64,000 nucleotides of DNA from Candidatus Thermochlorobacteriaceae bacterium (GCA_029263855.1 JAJUFC010000005.1:124001-188000); one strand, 5' to 3'. Positions 1-8,763 are shown, counted from the first letter of the stretch. The notes: generated from the letters alone by a model not told the origin. Made by a program: numbers and translations.

Positions 1-1418
1 GATTGACCAGTCGCTTTTCGCAATGATACAATCTGATCTCGATACTGCTTATTATTGCGAAATTTCCGAAGCCTTTTGTCGTTCGCCGATAATTGCTGAT
101 TCACTGACGTCAATTCCGCTTGCGCGATTTCTTTATCAAGGTCGGTGCCTTTTAGTTTCTTAATCTCTCGCTCTAACTTAACAACCTCTTCAATCCAATT
201 TTCGTAACTTTTCTTGTTTTTATCGCTCTCTTTTTGAATGTCAGCGGAAACTTGCTTAGAAACGTCGCCGAATTGTTTTAATTGCTTTTTCGCGCTATTG
301 AGTTGAGACTCAAGATTTTTACTCGATTCGGAAGCCTTGTCGGTTTGACTCGATAAGAACTGGAACAACGCCGCTAACCCGCCAACGGCAAGCGCGATTG
401 AACCAATCGGAGAAGCGGCAATCGCCGCATTAAACATCGCCAAACCCGCCAAAGCCGCTCGCGCAGCGCCCGCAAACACCGCAAATGCAGCCACCGTTGC
501 CGTCAGGCTGGACGGCAGCTGATTTATCATATCAAGAAGGGGCGCGAGGACTTTTAAGACGTTGCCAAACGCAACGTCAGCCTCTTTGCCGATTTTCGCG
601 TTAAACTCTTGCAACTTATTGTTGAAAACCTGCTGTTGTCCCGCAGTCGTATTCATCATGTTGCCGTATTCACCGGCAACCTTCGAACCTTGTGTGATGA
701 GCGCGCTCAAAATCGCTTGCGCTTTCTGCGCATCCGTCATCTTTTCCGCCGAAACCCCTATCTGCTTGCCATACTCCTTATACAAATCCATCGGATTTTT
801 TTGGAACAGTTTATCGGTTCCTTCATCAATACCAAGCAAGGCTTGGTTCATTGCGACAAGGGCTTGTTCGGCATTTAAGCCCTGAGCGGCGGCGAGATCA
901 AGAAGCGACTTTATTGCCTGCCCCGTTTTACCAACATCGCCAGCTTTCGCGGCAAGCTTTGAGACGGCAATCGTAAATTCGTTCGCTTGTTGCGTGTTGA
1001 GCTGATATGCGTTTTGGGTTTGTAGCGAGGTTTTAGCAAGAAACTCAAATGAAGTGCCTTGCAATTTCGCGGCAGCGACGAGTTTTCTCTTGGAGTTCTC
1101 GAGTTCGCGCGAAGCGTTGATTAAAGCGGCGTAATGAGAAACGACAGCCGCAACAGAGCCGCTGACAACCGCCAAGTTGGCGGCTAAATCCATCATACTG
1201 CGCCCGCTCGCATTCGCCGATGTTTGCGCTTTCTGAATCTCTAATTGCAATTCGCGCATCTCGCCTGCAAGGCGTTGAAACTCTTTAGAATCAATCTTTG
1301 AATTGTCAAACTCTTTTTTAAGTTGCGATAGTTTGGCTTGTAATTGAGAAATCGTTTTCTCAACTTGCGTTGCGTCGCCTGTTAGCGTAACGCCAAACTT
1401 TAACTGGTTCTTCGCCAT
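1..1418 (-). CDS. Phage tail tape-measure-like protein (C-terminus beyond the window edge)
   Basis: I translated this frame by hand: it is open from the ATG at 1418-1416 to the left edge, giving at least 472 residues. The N-terminus (about residues 15-65) is a coiled coil rich in Q, K, E and L. A long Ala/Ser-rich helical region follows, then an Ala/Gly-rich hydrophobic stretch (about 330-385), then another charged coiled coil. This is the layout of tape-measure proteins, which set tail length and sit inside the tail tube of siphophages and myophages. The frame stays open upstream of the ATG as far as a TGA at about 1535, so an earlier TTG start is possible. The next gene upstream on this strand is a broken TPR gene, so this is probably the edge of a prophage or a remnant. 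The family call rests on composition and layout, not on a diagnostic motif. Confidence 0.7.
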   Translation of the reverse strand, partial: MAKNQLKFGVTLTGDATQVEKTISQLQAKLSQLKKEFDNSKIDSKEFQRLAGEMRELQLEIQKAQTSANASGRSMMDLAANLAVVSGSVAAVVSHYAALINASRELENSKRKLVAAAKLQGTSFEFLAKTSLQTQNAYQLNTQQANEFTIAVSKLAAKAGDVGKTGQAIKSLLDLAAAQGLNAEQALVAMNQALLGIDEGTDKLFQKNPMDLYKEYGKQIGVSAEKMTDAQKAQAILSALITQGSKVAGEYGNMMNTTAGQQQVFNNKLQEFNAKIGKEADVAFGNVLKVLAPLLDMINQLPSSLTATVAAFAVFAGAARAALAGLAMFNAAIAASPIGSIALAVGGLAALFQFLSSQTDKASESSKNLESQLNSAKKQLKQFGDVSKQVSADIQKESDKNKKSYENWIEEVVKLEREIKKLKGTDLDKEIAQAELTSVNQQLSANDKRLRKFRNNKQYRDQIVSLRKATGQ

Positions 1419-1565
1419 GTTCAATCTTTGTTGGTATATCCTTTTTATCGTCTCGCTCTTCTTTCCGCCGCTGCTTTTAATCAGCGGACCGGTTACAATT
1501 TGGCTGTGCGTCAAGGAAACAGTAGAATGGTTTCAATCGCGAAATCACAAATTGAGCGAGAAGTC

Positions 1566-2774
1566 TTAACCTTCAAACAGCCCTTTTATATCTTGCAGAA
1601 TTTTCAGCCGCCAAAACATCCGAAGCGGCAGATGCATTGCTTGTTCGTAATTGTAGCCGTCCAATGAAACCGCTTGAATTTCCAGCTTCGTTATGTCTGA
1701 AATTTTCGCCCATGCCTGTTTTTTTGCAAACTCAATCAACTTGTTTTTCAGACGCTCGATGACTTTTTTTCCGAAGAGTTGCTCGTTGAGCGCATTCGCT
1801 TCGGCTTCGTAGCGACGCGCAGATTTTTCGTCGTTCAACGCGCGATGAAGCGTCGCTAAGGAAAGGCAACTTTCTTTTTGCGCGTCGATAAACTTTTGCG
1901 CTTTGGCTTGCGCGTAGCACTCGTCGAGCGTCTCTTTGGCTTTGGCGAATTGTTTGGAGTCGAGGTAAGTTTTCGCGAGAAAATTTTTGACATCGACCTG
2001 AAAGTGCGGCGTGTTCTCCGAGAGTGACAAGGCTTCGGTGATATACCGCTCCGCCCCGTCTAAATCGCCCAAACGTCGCAACACGTCGCCGATGCTGGTT
2101 AGACAAGTAACTTGAAAAAACGCTTTGCCCGTCGCTCTGGCTTTCTCCAACGCTTGCTCGTAGTATTTGAGCGCGATGGCGTAGTCTCCGACGGCGCTAT
2201 ACGTGCCGTCCAGACTGTTGAGCGCGTTGGCTTCTTGCTCGTTGTCGTTCAATGCGCGATAGGCTTTGAGCGCTTCGAAGAAATACGGTCGCGATTCGGC
2301 GTGTTTGAGGAAGTCCGAATGGAGCATATTGCCGATTCCCAAGAGCGCGCCCGCTTTGACGATGTCGAGATGGTGGATTTTGGCGATGTCAATCGCTTTC
2401 TCGTAATGCGACATCGCTTCGGCATAGTTGCCAATGATTCGATAGGCATTTCCCAAATACTTGTGCGCATTTGCCAAGTGCCGATAATTTCCGTGCGACT
2501 CTGCAAAAGCAACCAGTTTGGTTATCGCTTTAATGCCCTCCGATGTATTACCAAGCAAAATGTTTCCAACGCCCCATATCGACAAGCCTTGACAGATTCT
2601 TTCTTCATGATTGAGTTTCTTGGCACGCGATAGAATTTCATCAGCGAAATTTGATGCCTATTCGGCGTTTTGGTAGTAGAGGGTTTTGGAATAGTTGATG
2701 AGTTCCACGAGACGCGAAGGCTCGTCGGGACAGGCAAGCAGTTTTTGTTGTAACTCGTTAGGCATTTTGAGCAT
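1566..2774 (-). pseudogene. TPR-repeat protein interrupted by an in-frame amber codon
   Basis: The reading frame starts at ATG 2774-2772 (MLKMPNELQQ...). It meets a TAG at 2660-2658 after NAE, then continues in the same frame with no shift as ASNFADEIL... into at least five TPR-like units (Asn/Gly/Ala/Tyr pattern, for example LGNAYRIIGNYAEAMSHYEKA). The part after the stop is open to 1566; its first usable start codon is TTG at 2585. Such TPR arrays are usually protein-interaction or sensor N-termini. The last 50 or so residues (YNYEQAMHLPLRMFWRLKIL and following) do not look like TPR and lie directly upstream of the tape-measure gene. They may be the end of a phage gene, such as a tail assembly chaperone, fused on by rearrangement. 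A sequencing error at the TAG is an alternative. Confidence 0.7.
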
Positions 2775-2992
2775 TGATTACTTCACGCTCTTTGAGTGTT
2801 CGTCACTTGTTGTGAGACTTGGAAGTGTTTAAATACCAAAATCTTACCTCAAATTCCAAATGTGCTCGCGCATATCGGCTTTACAATAACTTAATAGTTC
2901 ATACCTTTCTCGCGTCGTAAATTTAAGCCCGACAAGTGTTTATCATATCCAAGTGTTTATCACGTCTTCTAATAAACGCTTCACAACGCTGA

Positions 2993-3865
2993 ATGTCTCA
3001 ACGCCAAACGATTCGTTGCGTTACCATTAACACGCATCGCGGCAGAGGACCCAAACTTCCCTACCTACTTGCGCAAGCCTCCGTCGAGGAAGCGGAGCGC
3101 ATCGAACTTCTTCACGACACGCGCGCCTACACTTATTACATCGCCGATTGGCTCAATCAGCATCGTCATCAATACGACGTCGTCGGATTGCAAGAAGTCT
3201 TCAACGGGATTCTCGGCATCGGCGATTTTCTTTTCAGGAAGTATCGTCAGCGCGACCATTATCGCGTGATTGCGGGTTATCGCTCCGTCATCGCGCACGG
3301 CGTTGGCTTTGCGGGCTTTCGTTATGAAAACTTAATGCTCTCCCAACTTCAAAAAATCGGACAGGTTCAAATCAATTATCTTCTGCCCGGCAGAATTGCT
3401 TTTCTTGCCGCGTGCGGATTTACCCTTGTGCCGTTTGTCTTTAATGGTCAAGTCGTATGGATTGGCAACACGCACCTTCACCCGTTCAATCCGCGCGACC
3501 GCGAACAACAAGCGCGCGGCATCGCCAACGAAATCAAAAAACACGGCGACGTGCCGATTATCTTTATGGGCGACCTCAACACCGTTCCGCCCAGTTGCCG
3601 CGTTACAGGATTTCCCGCTGGCGATAACGACGTCAATAGTTACAAAAACGATAAAACCTTTGACATTCTCGCCGAAGCCGGCTTGCGCCTCGTCAAACAC
3701 GAAGACTCCGAGCAGTTCTACACCTACCCTACGGGCTTGCCCAATCGCACTTTGGACTACATTCTCTACACGCACCACTGGGAAGTGGAAGACTACCGCG
3801 TGCTCAAAGAGTTTATCTTTTCCGACCACTACCCCGTTTTCGGCGAGTTCCGTTTGAAAGATTAG
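2993..3865 (+). CDS. Endonuclease/exonuclease/phosphatase (EEP) family protein
   Basis: This is a 290-residue protein with the EEP-fold signature blocks in order: NTHRG near the N-terminus, GLQEVF (metal-binding Glu), GNTHLHP (catalytic His region), FMGDLNT (Asp/Asn), LDYILYT and SDHYPVF (terminal Asp-His pair). All core catalytic residues appear present, so it is probably an active metal-dependent phosphodiesterase or nuclease. The substrate cannot be told; the family includes DNases, sphingomyelinases and inositol phosphatases. No signal peptide is seen, which suggests a cytoplasmic role. Upstream, the 13-mer CAAGTGTTTATCA occurs twice with a 17-base period (2933-2945, 2950-2962), a possible regulatory site. 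It is the last ordinary gene before the AT-rich cassette block. Confidence 0.85.
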   Translation: MSQRQTIRCVTINTHRGRGPKLPYLLAQASVEEAERIELLHDTRAYTYYIADWLNQHRHQYDVVGLQEVFNGILGIGDFLFRKYRQRDHYRVIAGYRSVIAHGVGFAGFRYENLMLSQLQKIGQVQINYLLPGRIAFLAACGFTLVPFVFNGQVVWIGNTHLHPFNPRDREQQARGIANEIKKHGDVPIIFMGDLNTVPPSCRVTGFPAGDNDVNSYKNDKTFDILAEAGLRLVKHEDSEQFYTYPTGLPNRTLDYILYTHHWEVEDYRVLKEFIFSDHYPVFGEFRLKD

Positions 3866-4163
3866 AGACTCGTTGCTGAATGGCGCTTGCTTTGAAATGC
3901 TTCGTTCCTTCTTTAATTTCCAAACGATTCGGTTTGACCTCTGCGAGCCTATCTGCTCCCAAGCGTTCAAACCCCGTTCTCTCTCACATTTAAGAACCGA
4001 CGATACGGCGAATTTTAGCCAAGTCAAGAGCAGTTGAAAGATAACTTGCAGATAAGGCAAAGTTTTGCGAACAAGTTCTTGTTTATTCGGGAAACAGACT
4101 GGATTTTAGTTAGTTTTGTGAATATTTTTAAGAAGTTTGAGAAGATTTCGTAAAAACAATTGT
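3866..4163. other. Gene-free left flank of the cassette block
   Basis: No convincing coding region, tRNA or integrase is visible here. Base composition turns AT-rich over the last 100 bases, toward the junction at 4164. If the cassettes were captured at an attI site it would be in this stretch. I see no extended palindrome, which fits either an attI, since such sites lack the attC hairpin, or a secondary integration site. Confidence 0.5.
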
Positions 4164-4170
4164 TGGGTGC
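4164..4170 (+). other. Left recombination junction of the cassette array (GTTGGGT core)
   Basis: GTTGGGT fits the integron core consensus GTTRRRY. The nine bases from 4164, GTTGGGTGC, are the reverse complement, with one mismatch, of GCACCCAGC at 6159-6167, the start of the first attC-like site. That pairing is expected if 4165-6286 moved as one circular cassette. It is also where the sequence becomes clearly AT-rich. Confidence 0.65.
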
Positions 4171-4230
4171 AATGCTATTTGACCGACAGTGCAACATTTA
4201 ACTAACGATAGAACTAACGACTTTTTTGAC

Positions 4231-4238
4231 TACATTTG
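4231..4238 (+). promoter_or_regulatory. Possible FCB-type -7 element TACATTTG in cassette 1
   Basis: TACATTTG matches the TAnnTTTG -7 consensus known from Bacteroidetes. It lies only four bases before the ATG at 4243, so a transcript from it would be nearly leaderless. No TTTG -33 box is seen at the right distance. It may mean the cassette brings its own promoter. Confidence 0.3.
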
Positions 4239-4242
4239 AAAT

Positions 4243-5025
4243 ATGAATTATTGGACAGAATTAAGCATAGAATACGCAAATCAAAGGTCATATCTTGATG
4301 ACCTTTTTCAAGTATATCCGACTATTCCCGAAGGAATTAGAGAAATAAATAATGAGCGTTGGGCAAACATTGAAAAAGCCTTCAAAAAGAAAAATAATGA
4401 CGCATTAATCAAAGAACTTTTGAAACTTGACTTGTTTCCAATCAAGGACAGCTATATTGCATATCTTAAACGAGACCCTTCTTCAATTGAGAGAAATCCG
4501 AAAACAATCAACCGTATTTGCGGTCGGCTTTATGAAATGGGACTTGAAAAAATCTTTGAACGTTGCAGCGAACCTAAAGAAACTAACAGACAAATCGGAC
4601 CGTTTTTCAGACGTTGGCTAAACGCTAAATCGTTAGGTATTCAACCTGTTACGCTTGATGACTTTACAAAAAACAAAAAGGATGCTATTCTAAATGGAAG
4701 CGACAAACAGTTGATGGATTTTGCTTATGATGAGTTAAATTACAAACATAGCAAAGGACTTGACTTTATTGGTCGTTTCAATGGCAAGTATGTTATAGGA
4801 GAAGCAAAATTTTTGACAGATTTTGGAGGACAGCAAAATGCACAGTTCAATGATGCAATTAGCACGGTTCAAGCAAAAAATGTAAAGGCAGTAAAAATTG
4901 CCATTCTTGACGGTGTTCTATACATAAAGGGTAAAAACAAAATGTATAAGGACATAACCACGAAATACAAAGACCTGAATATTATGAGCAGTTTGGTGAT
5001 GCGTGAATTTTTATACCAACTATAA
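4243..5025 (+). CDS. Type II restriction endonuclease, possibly Tsp45I-like
   Basis: This is a 260-residue protein with a PD-(D/E)xK nuclease signature: D174 in KGLDFIG, then GEAKF giving E187 and K189, followed by a Gly/Gln-rich segment (DFGGQQNAQF) typical of restriction enzymes. The N-terminal 150 residues are helical and charged, probably a DNA-recognition part. The next gene, a DNA methyltransferase, begins at 5030, directly after this stop codon, so the two form an R-M operon on cassette 1. Resemblance to the Tsp45I family (GTSAC-type) is from memory of the conserved block around GEAKFLTDFGG and should be tested. Start: ATG 4243. Composition is AT-rich, unlike the chromosome, which supports transfer. 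Confidence 0.75.
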   Translation: MNYWTELSIEYANQRSYLDDLFQVYPTIPEGIREINNERWANIEKAFKKKNNDALIKELLKLDLFPIKDSYIAYLKRDPSSIERNPKTINRICGRLYEMGLEKIFERCSEPKETNRQIGPFFRRWLNAKSLGIQPVTLDDFTKNKKDAILNGSDKQLMDFAYDELNYKHSKGLDFIGRFNGKYVIGEAKFLTDFGGQQNAQFNDAISTVQAKNVKAVKIAILDGVLYIKGKNKMYKDITTKYKDLNIMSSLVMREFLYQL

Positions 5026-5029
5026 AACT

Positions 5030-6205
5030 ATGCATCTACACTATCCAAATAAAAAAACAGAGCAGGAAATTTTCAATAGCATTCCTGACATTGAATTGGA
5101 GCAAATCAATTCAAGCGACAATCCAAATTTACTTATACAAGCAAATAATCTGATTGCGTTAAAACAGTTAATCACTAAACATAATCTCAGAGGTAAAATT
5201 GATCTTATTTATATAGACCCGCCTTTTGCTACAAACAACACTTTTACAATTACTGACGGCAGGGCAAGCACGATAAGCAACAGTTCAAATGGAACAGTTG
5301 CTTATACTGACACATTGAAAGGTTTTGATTTCATTGAGTTTATCCGTGAGCGTTTAGTTCTTTTAAAAATGTTACTCTCTGAAAAAGGTTCTATTTATTT
5401 ACACATAGACTACAAAATCGGTCATTATGTAAAAGTGGTAATGGACGAAATTTTCGGCATTGAAAATTTTCGCAACGATATTACACGAGTAAAATGTAAT
5501 CCAAAAAACTTTGCTCGTAAAGGTTACAGCAACATTAAAGACTTGATTTTATTCTACTCAAAATCTGACAATTTAATTTGGAACGAGCCGAAAACACCAT
5601 ACACCGAAGAAGACAAAATCAAACTTTTTCCTAAAACAGAAAAGGACGGCAGACGATATACAACTATTCCGCTTCACGCACCCGGAGAAACTCAAAACGG
5701 CAAAACCTCACAAGCATTTAAAGGCATTCTACCTCCTCCGGGCAGGCATTGGAGAAGCGATGTAGCCATTTTGGAGCAGTGGGACAAGGAAGGTTTAATT
5801 GAATGGAGCGACAACGGCAATCCAAGAAAGAAAATTTATTTTGACCAACAGGAAGGCAAGCGAGTTCAAGATATATGGGAATTTAAAGACCCACAATATC
5901 CTGTTTATCCGACAGAGAAAAATCCTGACTTGTTAGACTTGATTGTAAAAACTTCCTCTAATGAAAACAGTATCGTGCTTGACTGTTTTGCAGGTTCAGG
6001 AACGACACTAAAAGCTGCACAGACAAATGGCAGACAATGGATAGGTATTGACCAATCGAACGAAGCAATAAAGGCAATTATTCAAAAATTGGACACCGTT
6101 GAAGGCGATTTATTTATTTCAAAATCAGACTATAAACTATTGACAGAAAAGAAGCACAGCACCCAGCAGCGGTTTGGCGTAATGGCAGGTGACGTGGTTA
6201 ATTGA
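5030..6205 (+). CDS. DNA methyltransferase of a type II R-M system (beta-class, N4/N6)
   Basis: This is a 391-residue enzyme from ATG 5030; an in-frame GTG at 5003 would overlap the nuclease gene and is less likely. Motif IV is DPPF (63-66) near the N-terminus. Motif I is FAGSGTT (320-326) near the C-terminus, followed by the acidic IGIDQS strand. The order IV, recognition domain, I is that of beta-class amino-methyltransferases acting on adenine N6 or cytosine N4. It would protect the host from the neighbouring nuclease. The last 16 residues (HSTQQRFGVMAGDVVN) are encoded by the left arm of the attC-like site, so the natural C-terminus probably lay near LLTEKK and translation now runs into the recombination site. 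Confidence 0.9.
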   Translation: MHLHYPNKKTEQEIFNSIPDIELEQINSSDNPNLLIQANNLIALKQLITKHNLRGKIDLIYIDPPFATNNTFTITDGRASTISNSSNGTVAYTDTLKGFDFIEFIRERLVLLKMLLSEKGSIYLHIDYKIGHYVKVVMDEIFGIENFRNDITRVKCNPKNFARKGYSNIKDLILFYSKSDNLIWNEPKTPYTEEDKIKLFPKTEKDGRRYTTIPLHAPGETQNGKTSQAFKGILPPPGRHWRSDVAILEQWDKEGLIEWSDNGNPRKKIYFDQQEGKRVQDIWEFKDPQYPVYPTEKNPDLLDLIVKTSSNENSIVLDCFAGSGTTLKAAQTNGRQWIGIDQSNEAIKAIIQKLDTVEGDLFISKSDYKLLTEKKHSTQQRFGVMAGDVVN

Positions 6206-6292
6206 ATATTCTACCTCGCATCAACTTTTGTGGTGTATTGACAGTTTTGTGCTCCGAAATCCGCCCGAACGCAAAGCCTGAAACCGTTGGCA
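6161..6292 (+). repeat. attC-like recombination site B (end of cassette 1)
   Basis: R'' is ACCCAGC (6161-6167). The left arm starts GCGGTTTGGCGTAATGG and the right arm contains CCGCCCGAACGCAAAGCC. The core GTTGGCA (6286-6292) gives crossover at G6286/T6287. The two halves have different relatives. Bases 6167-6185 are identical to the left arm of site C (12265-12283). Bases 6238-6282 match the right arm of site D (14554-14598) at all but two positions. The site therefore looks like a hybrid. R'' departs from the canonical AAC by one base. Confidence 0.75.
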
Positions 6293-6316
6293 GCAAGCAT
6301 AACACAACAATACCCT

Positions 6317-6910
6317 ATGACAATAAATCCCAACAACAAATTAACAGAAAGCGAAAACAATTTCTCTGAACTCATTCAAAATTTAAAAGAGTTAGGACGA
6401 ACTGCTTCCATTGAAAAAGGCAAGGCCATTATCACAGAAGGACAAAAAGTTGATTTTGTATTCCTTGTTGAAAAAGGTTGTTTTCGGGCTTTTCGTTGGG
6501 TTGACAACGAAGAAGTAACCATTGGTTTCAGTTTTCACGGGGATATGGATACCTGCCCTTATGCATTCATTAACCAAACCCCAAGCACCGACACGATTGA
6601 AGCCCTGACCGATAGCAAAGTGATTAAAATTTATCGCGGGGATATTGATGAATTGCAAAGAAAGAATCCTGAGTTGGGAAAATTTACCCAAAGTCTCCTA
6701 AGTCATTACATTGAAATACTCATCCAACGCAATATTGATTTAAGAATTAAAAGTGCCGAAGAACTTTACAAAGAATTGCACAAAAGGCAACCCCATGAAG
6801 TGGCTCAAATTCCCTTAATGTATATTGCTTCTTATCTGGGCATCACAAAAGAAAGATTGAGCCGAATCAGAAAAAATTTCAAACCAGTTGACTTAGGTCA
6901 AATGCGCTAA
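6317..6910 (+). CDS. Crp/Fnr-family transcriptional regulator
   Basis: This is a 197-residue protein. Residues 20-120 form a cyclic-nucleotide-binding-type beta roll (IEKGKAIITEGQKVD, FFLVEKGCFRAF-like block, EALTDSKVIKI). The C-terminus has a helix-turn-helix (IPLMYIASYLGITKERLSRIRKNF). No Cys cluster is present, so an Fe-S Fnr-type oxygen sensor is unlikely; the effector is unknown. A TTG at 6287 in frame lies inside the attC core and is not a credible start, so ATG 6317 is chosen, 30 bases after the crossover point. It heads the seven-gene cassette 2 and may regulate it. A close but truncated paralogue heads cassette 3 at 12417, at nearly the same distance from its crossover. Confidence 0.85.
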   Translation: MTINPNNKLTESENNFSELIQNLKELGRTASIEKGKAIITEGQKVDFVFLVEKGCFRAFRWVDNEEVTIGFSFHGDMDTCPYAFINQTPSTDTIEALTDSKVIKIYRGDIDELQRKNPELGKFTQSLLSHYIEILIQRNIDLRIKSAEELYKELHKRQPHEVAQIPLMYIASYLGITKERLSRIRKNFKPVDLGQMR

Positions 6911-6923
6911 AACTCCCTCATCG

Positions 6924-6931
6924 TAATTTTG
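6924..6931 (+). promoter_or_regulatory. Possible -7 element TAATTTTG before the serine hydrolase gene
   Basis: This fits TAnnTTTG and lies 35 bases before the ATG at 6966, in the short gap after the Crp/Fnr gene. It is a plausible second promoter inside cassette 2. No clear -33 box is seen. Confidence 0.3.
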
Positions 6932-6965
6932 TAGGCAAACATAATAACTTAACCATACTTTCAAA

Positions 6966-8102
6966 ATGTTGAAACTACCAATTCTCTTGGGCGTTTGCCT
7001 ATTGCTCATCTTGACGGGTTGTAATAAAGATAACCCTGTTGAACCCACAAAAGACATTCAAACCGATAATCCGAAAATCACTGATTTAGATAAGTTGGTG
7101 GACAATACTTTTAAAGACTATGCGGCAAAATCCAAGACTGCCGGGTTTTCTATTGCCGTAATTAACGGAACACAGGTCAGCCAATACCATTACGGAGAAA
7201 CCAAGTTGGGCAACAAAACTCTACCCAATAGCCAAACGCTATATGAAATTGGCTCTGTTACCAAAGTTTTTACGGCAATCGCTACGCATTATTGGGTTAC
7301 GAATGTGAAGGGAATGTTTATCACTACGCCTATTGAAGGTTTCTTGCCCTCCAATCTTGCGAGCAAACTATCGCTCAATGATACCAAAGTAACTTTCAAG
7401 CATCTGCTTAACCATACCAGCGGATTTCCAAGAATACCAAACAACTTGCCCAATAATACTGACCCTTACAGCGGATACGACAGTACAAAAATGTATAGCT
7501 ACATTTCAAGTAATAACCTACTTCGCACACCCGGAACCGCACCACAATCTGAACAAGAAGCCTTTAATTTTTACAGTAATTTCGCTTATGGAATTGCAGG
7601 AAGCATATTAGAAAGAAACCACAGCCAATCATTAAACGGAATATTTAAGAGCTATATTCTCAATGATTTGAATATGACCAATACCACGCTCAACAATATA
7701 GAGAACGTTACCAACAGGGCATATCCCCACAACAGCACGAATAACGCATCTTATTGGCATTTTTCAGGAATGGCGGGAGCAGGCGGGCTAAAAAGTTGCC
7801 TATCGGATATGATAAAATTTGCTCAAAAGCAACTAAGTACAGCAGTTGGTAATTCCTATCAAATTTGCCAGCAGCCTACCGTACAAATAAACGGCAAAGA
7901 TTATTTCGGCTTGGGCTGGGAATATTATTACACCACAAAAGGCAAACGAATCAATGTAAAAGATGGCGGCACTGGCGGTTTTACGGCTTTCATTGCCTTT
8001 GAAAAGACATCACAGAAAGCAATAGTAGCCCTTTTCAACAACGAAAACACTAATGGAATGGCTACACCTTTTGTAAATCTTTTGGAAGAATTTTTTAAAT
8101 AA
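6966..8102 (+). CDS. Serine hydrolase lipoprotein (class C beta-lactamase/DD-peptidase family)
   Basis: This is a 378-residue protein. Residues 1-19 form a lipoprotein signal with the lipobox ending at Cys19 (LTGC), so it is membrane-anchored outside the cytoplasm. The penicillin-binding fold motifs are present: SVTK (S97-K100) with the nucleophilic Ser and Lys, YSN (Y203-N205), and GGTGGF (334-339) in place of the KTG box. Such proteins include class C beta-lactamases, D-aminopeptidases and esterases. The absence of a true KTG box means beta-lactamase activity should not be assumed. It is the second gene of cassette 2, 12 bases before the next gene, so probably co-transcribed with the outer-membrane protein that follows. 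Confidence 0.85.
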   Translation: MLKLPILLGVCLLLILTGCNKDNPVEPTKDIQTDNPKITDLDKLVDNTFKDYAAKSKTAGFSIAVINGTQVSQYHYGETKLGNKTLPNSQTLYEIGSVTKVFTAIATHYWVTNVKGMFITTPIEGFLPSNLASKLSLNDTKVTFKHLLNHTSGFPRIPNNLPNNTDPYSGYDSTKMYSYISSNNLLRTPGTAPQSEQEAFNFYSNFAYGIAGSILERNHSQSLNGIFKSYILNDLNMTNTTLNNIENVTNRAYPHNSTNNASYWHFSGMAGAGGLKSCLSDMIKFAQKQLSTAVGNSYQICQQPTVQINGKDYFGLGWEYYYTTKGKRINVKDGGTGGFTAFIAFEKTSQKAIVALFNNENTNGMATPFVNLLEEFFK

Positions 8103-8114
8103 TCACCAATTAGA

Positions 8115-8732
8115 ATGAGAAAAATTATTTTTCTTATGGGCATATTTTTATGCCTTACTAGCAAAATTTTTGCCCAAACTGAGACTCAAAATGATGGAGT
8201 AGCTTCTGTTTTTGGAAATGGAAAAACAGAAATTGAATGGAGTGGGCTTTTGACACTTAATTATCACCAAAAAATTTCAAATGTGAAGCCTGGAATCGCC
8301 ATTGAAGCTACCTTTAATAAACATTTTGTGGTGGGGGCATTCGGTCAATTTACCACAGGTAACTTTGCGATGCCTTTCAAAGGTTATCAAAACAACATCA
8401 TCACCCATGATTTCGGGATTATAGTCGGTGCTACACAAAGCACAGACAAATTCTTTCACATTGGCGGTCAGCTCAAAATAGGGGCGATTCTGATGCAAGC
8501 AGATAGCACTTCCGAAATTAAATTATCTCGTCCCTTTACACCTACTGCAAAAGATAACGGGATAACAGTTTATCCTGAAATTAACGCCAATCTCAATCTT
8601 ACCAAATGGTTGAAACTGCGGGCATCAACAGGATTTAATTTTTTGATGCTCAACAAAGAAACCGTTGTCAATGAACGGGATTTGGATACGTGGTTTTTTA
8701 GCACTTCTTTGATTTTTACTTTTAGAAAATAA
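8115..8732 (+). CDS. Predicted small outer-membrane beta-barrel protein
   Basis: This is a 205-residue protein with an N-terminal signal peptide (hydrophobic residues 3-17, cleavage after IFAQ). After that, alternating-hydrophobicity strands of about ten residues (KTEIEWSGLLTLNY, FVVGAFGQFTTG, FHIGGQLKIGAI, WLKLRASTGFNFL) end with an aromatic C-terminal strand (WFFSTSLIFTFRK). These features indicate an eight-strand-type barrel in the outer membrane. Function is unknown. It follows the serine hydrolase closely in cassette 2. Confidence 0.65.
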   Translation: MRKIIFLMGIFLCLTSKIFAQTETQNDGVASVFGNGKTEIEWSGLLTLNYHQKISNVKPGIAIEATFNKHFVVGAFGQFTTGNFAMPFKGYQNNIITHDFGIIVGATQSTDKFFHIGGQLKIGAILMQADSTSEIKLSRPFTPTAKDNGITVYPEINANLNLTKWLKLRASTGFNFLMLNKETVVNERDLDTWFFSTSLIFTFRK

Positions 8733-8763
8733 TTTTCCAAAAAACAAATAAATTTTCCAAACC

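Noticed and set aside
1428-1667. 79-codon plus-strand open frame
   Set aside because: It overlaps the 3' end of the TPR frame on the other strand and has no family features.
3332-4060. 242-codon minus-strand frame over the EEP gene
   Set aside because: It is a shadow of the EEP gene; no domain, and its start lies in non-coding sequence.
5003-5029. GTG start for the methyltransferase at 5003
   Set aside because: It would overlap the nuclease gene by 23 bases; ATG 5030 directly follows the nuclease stop.
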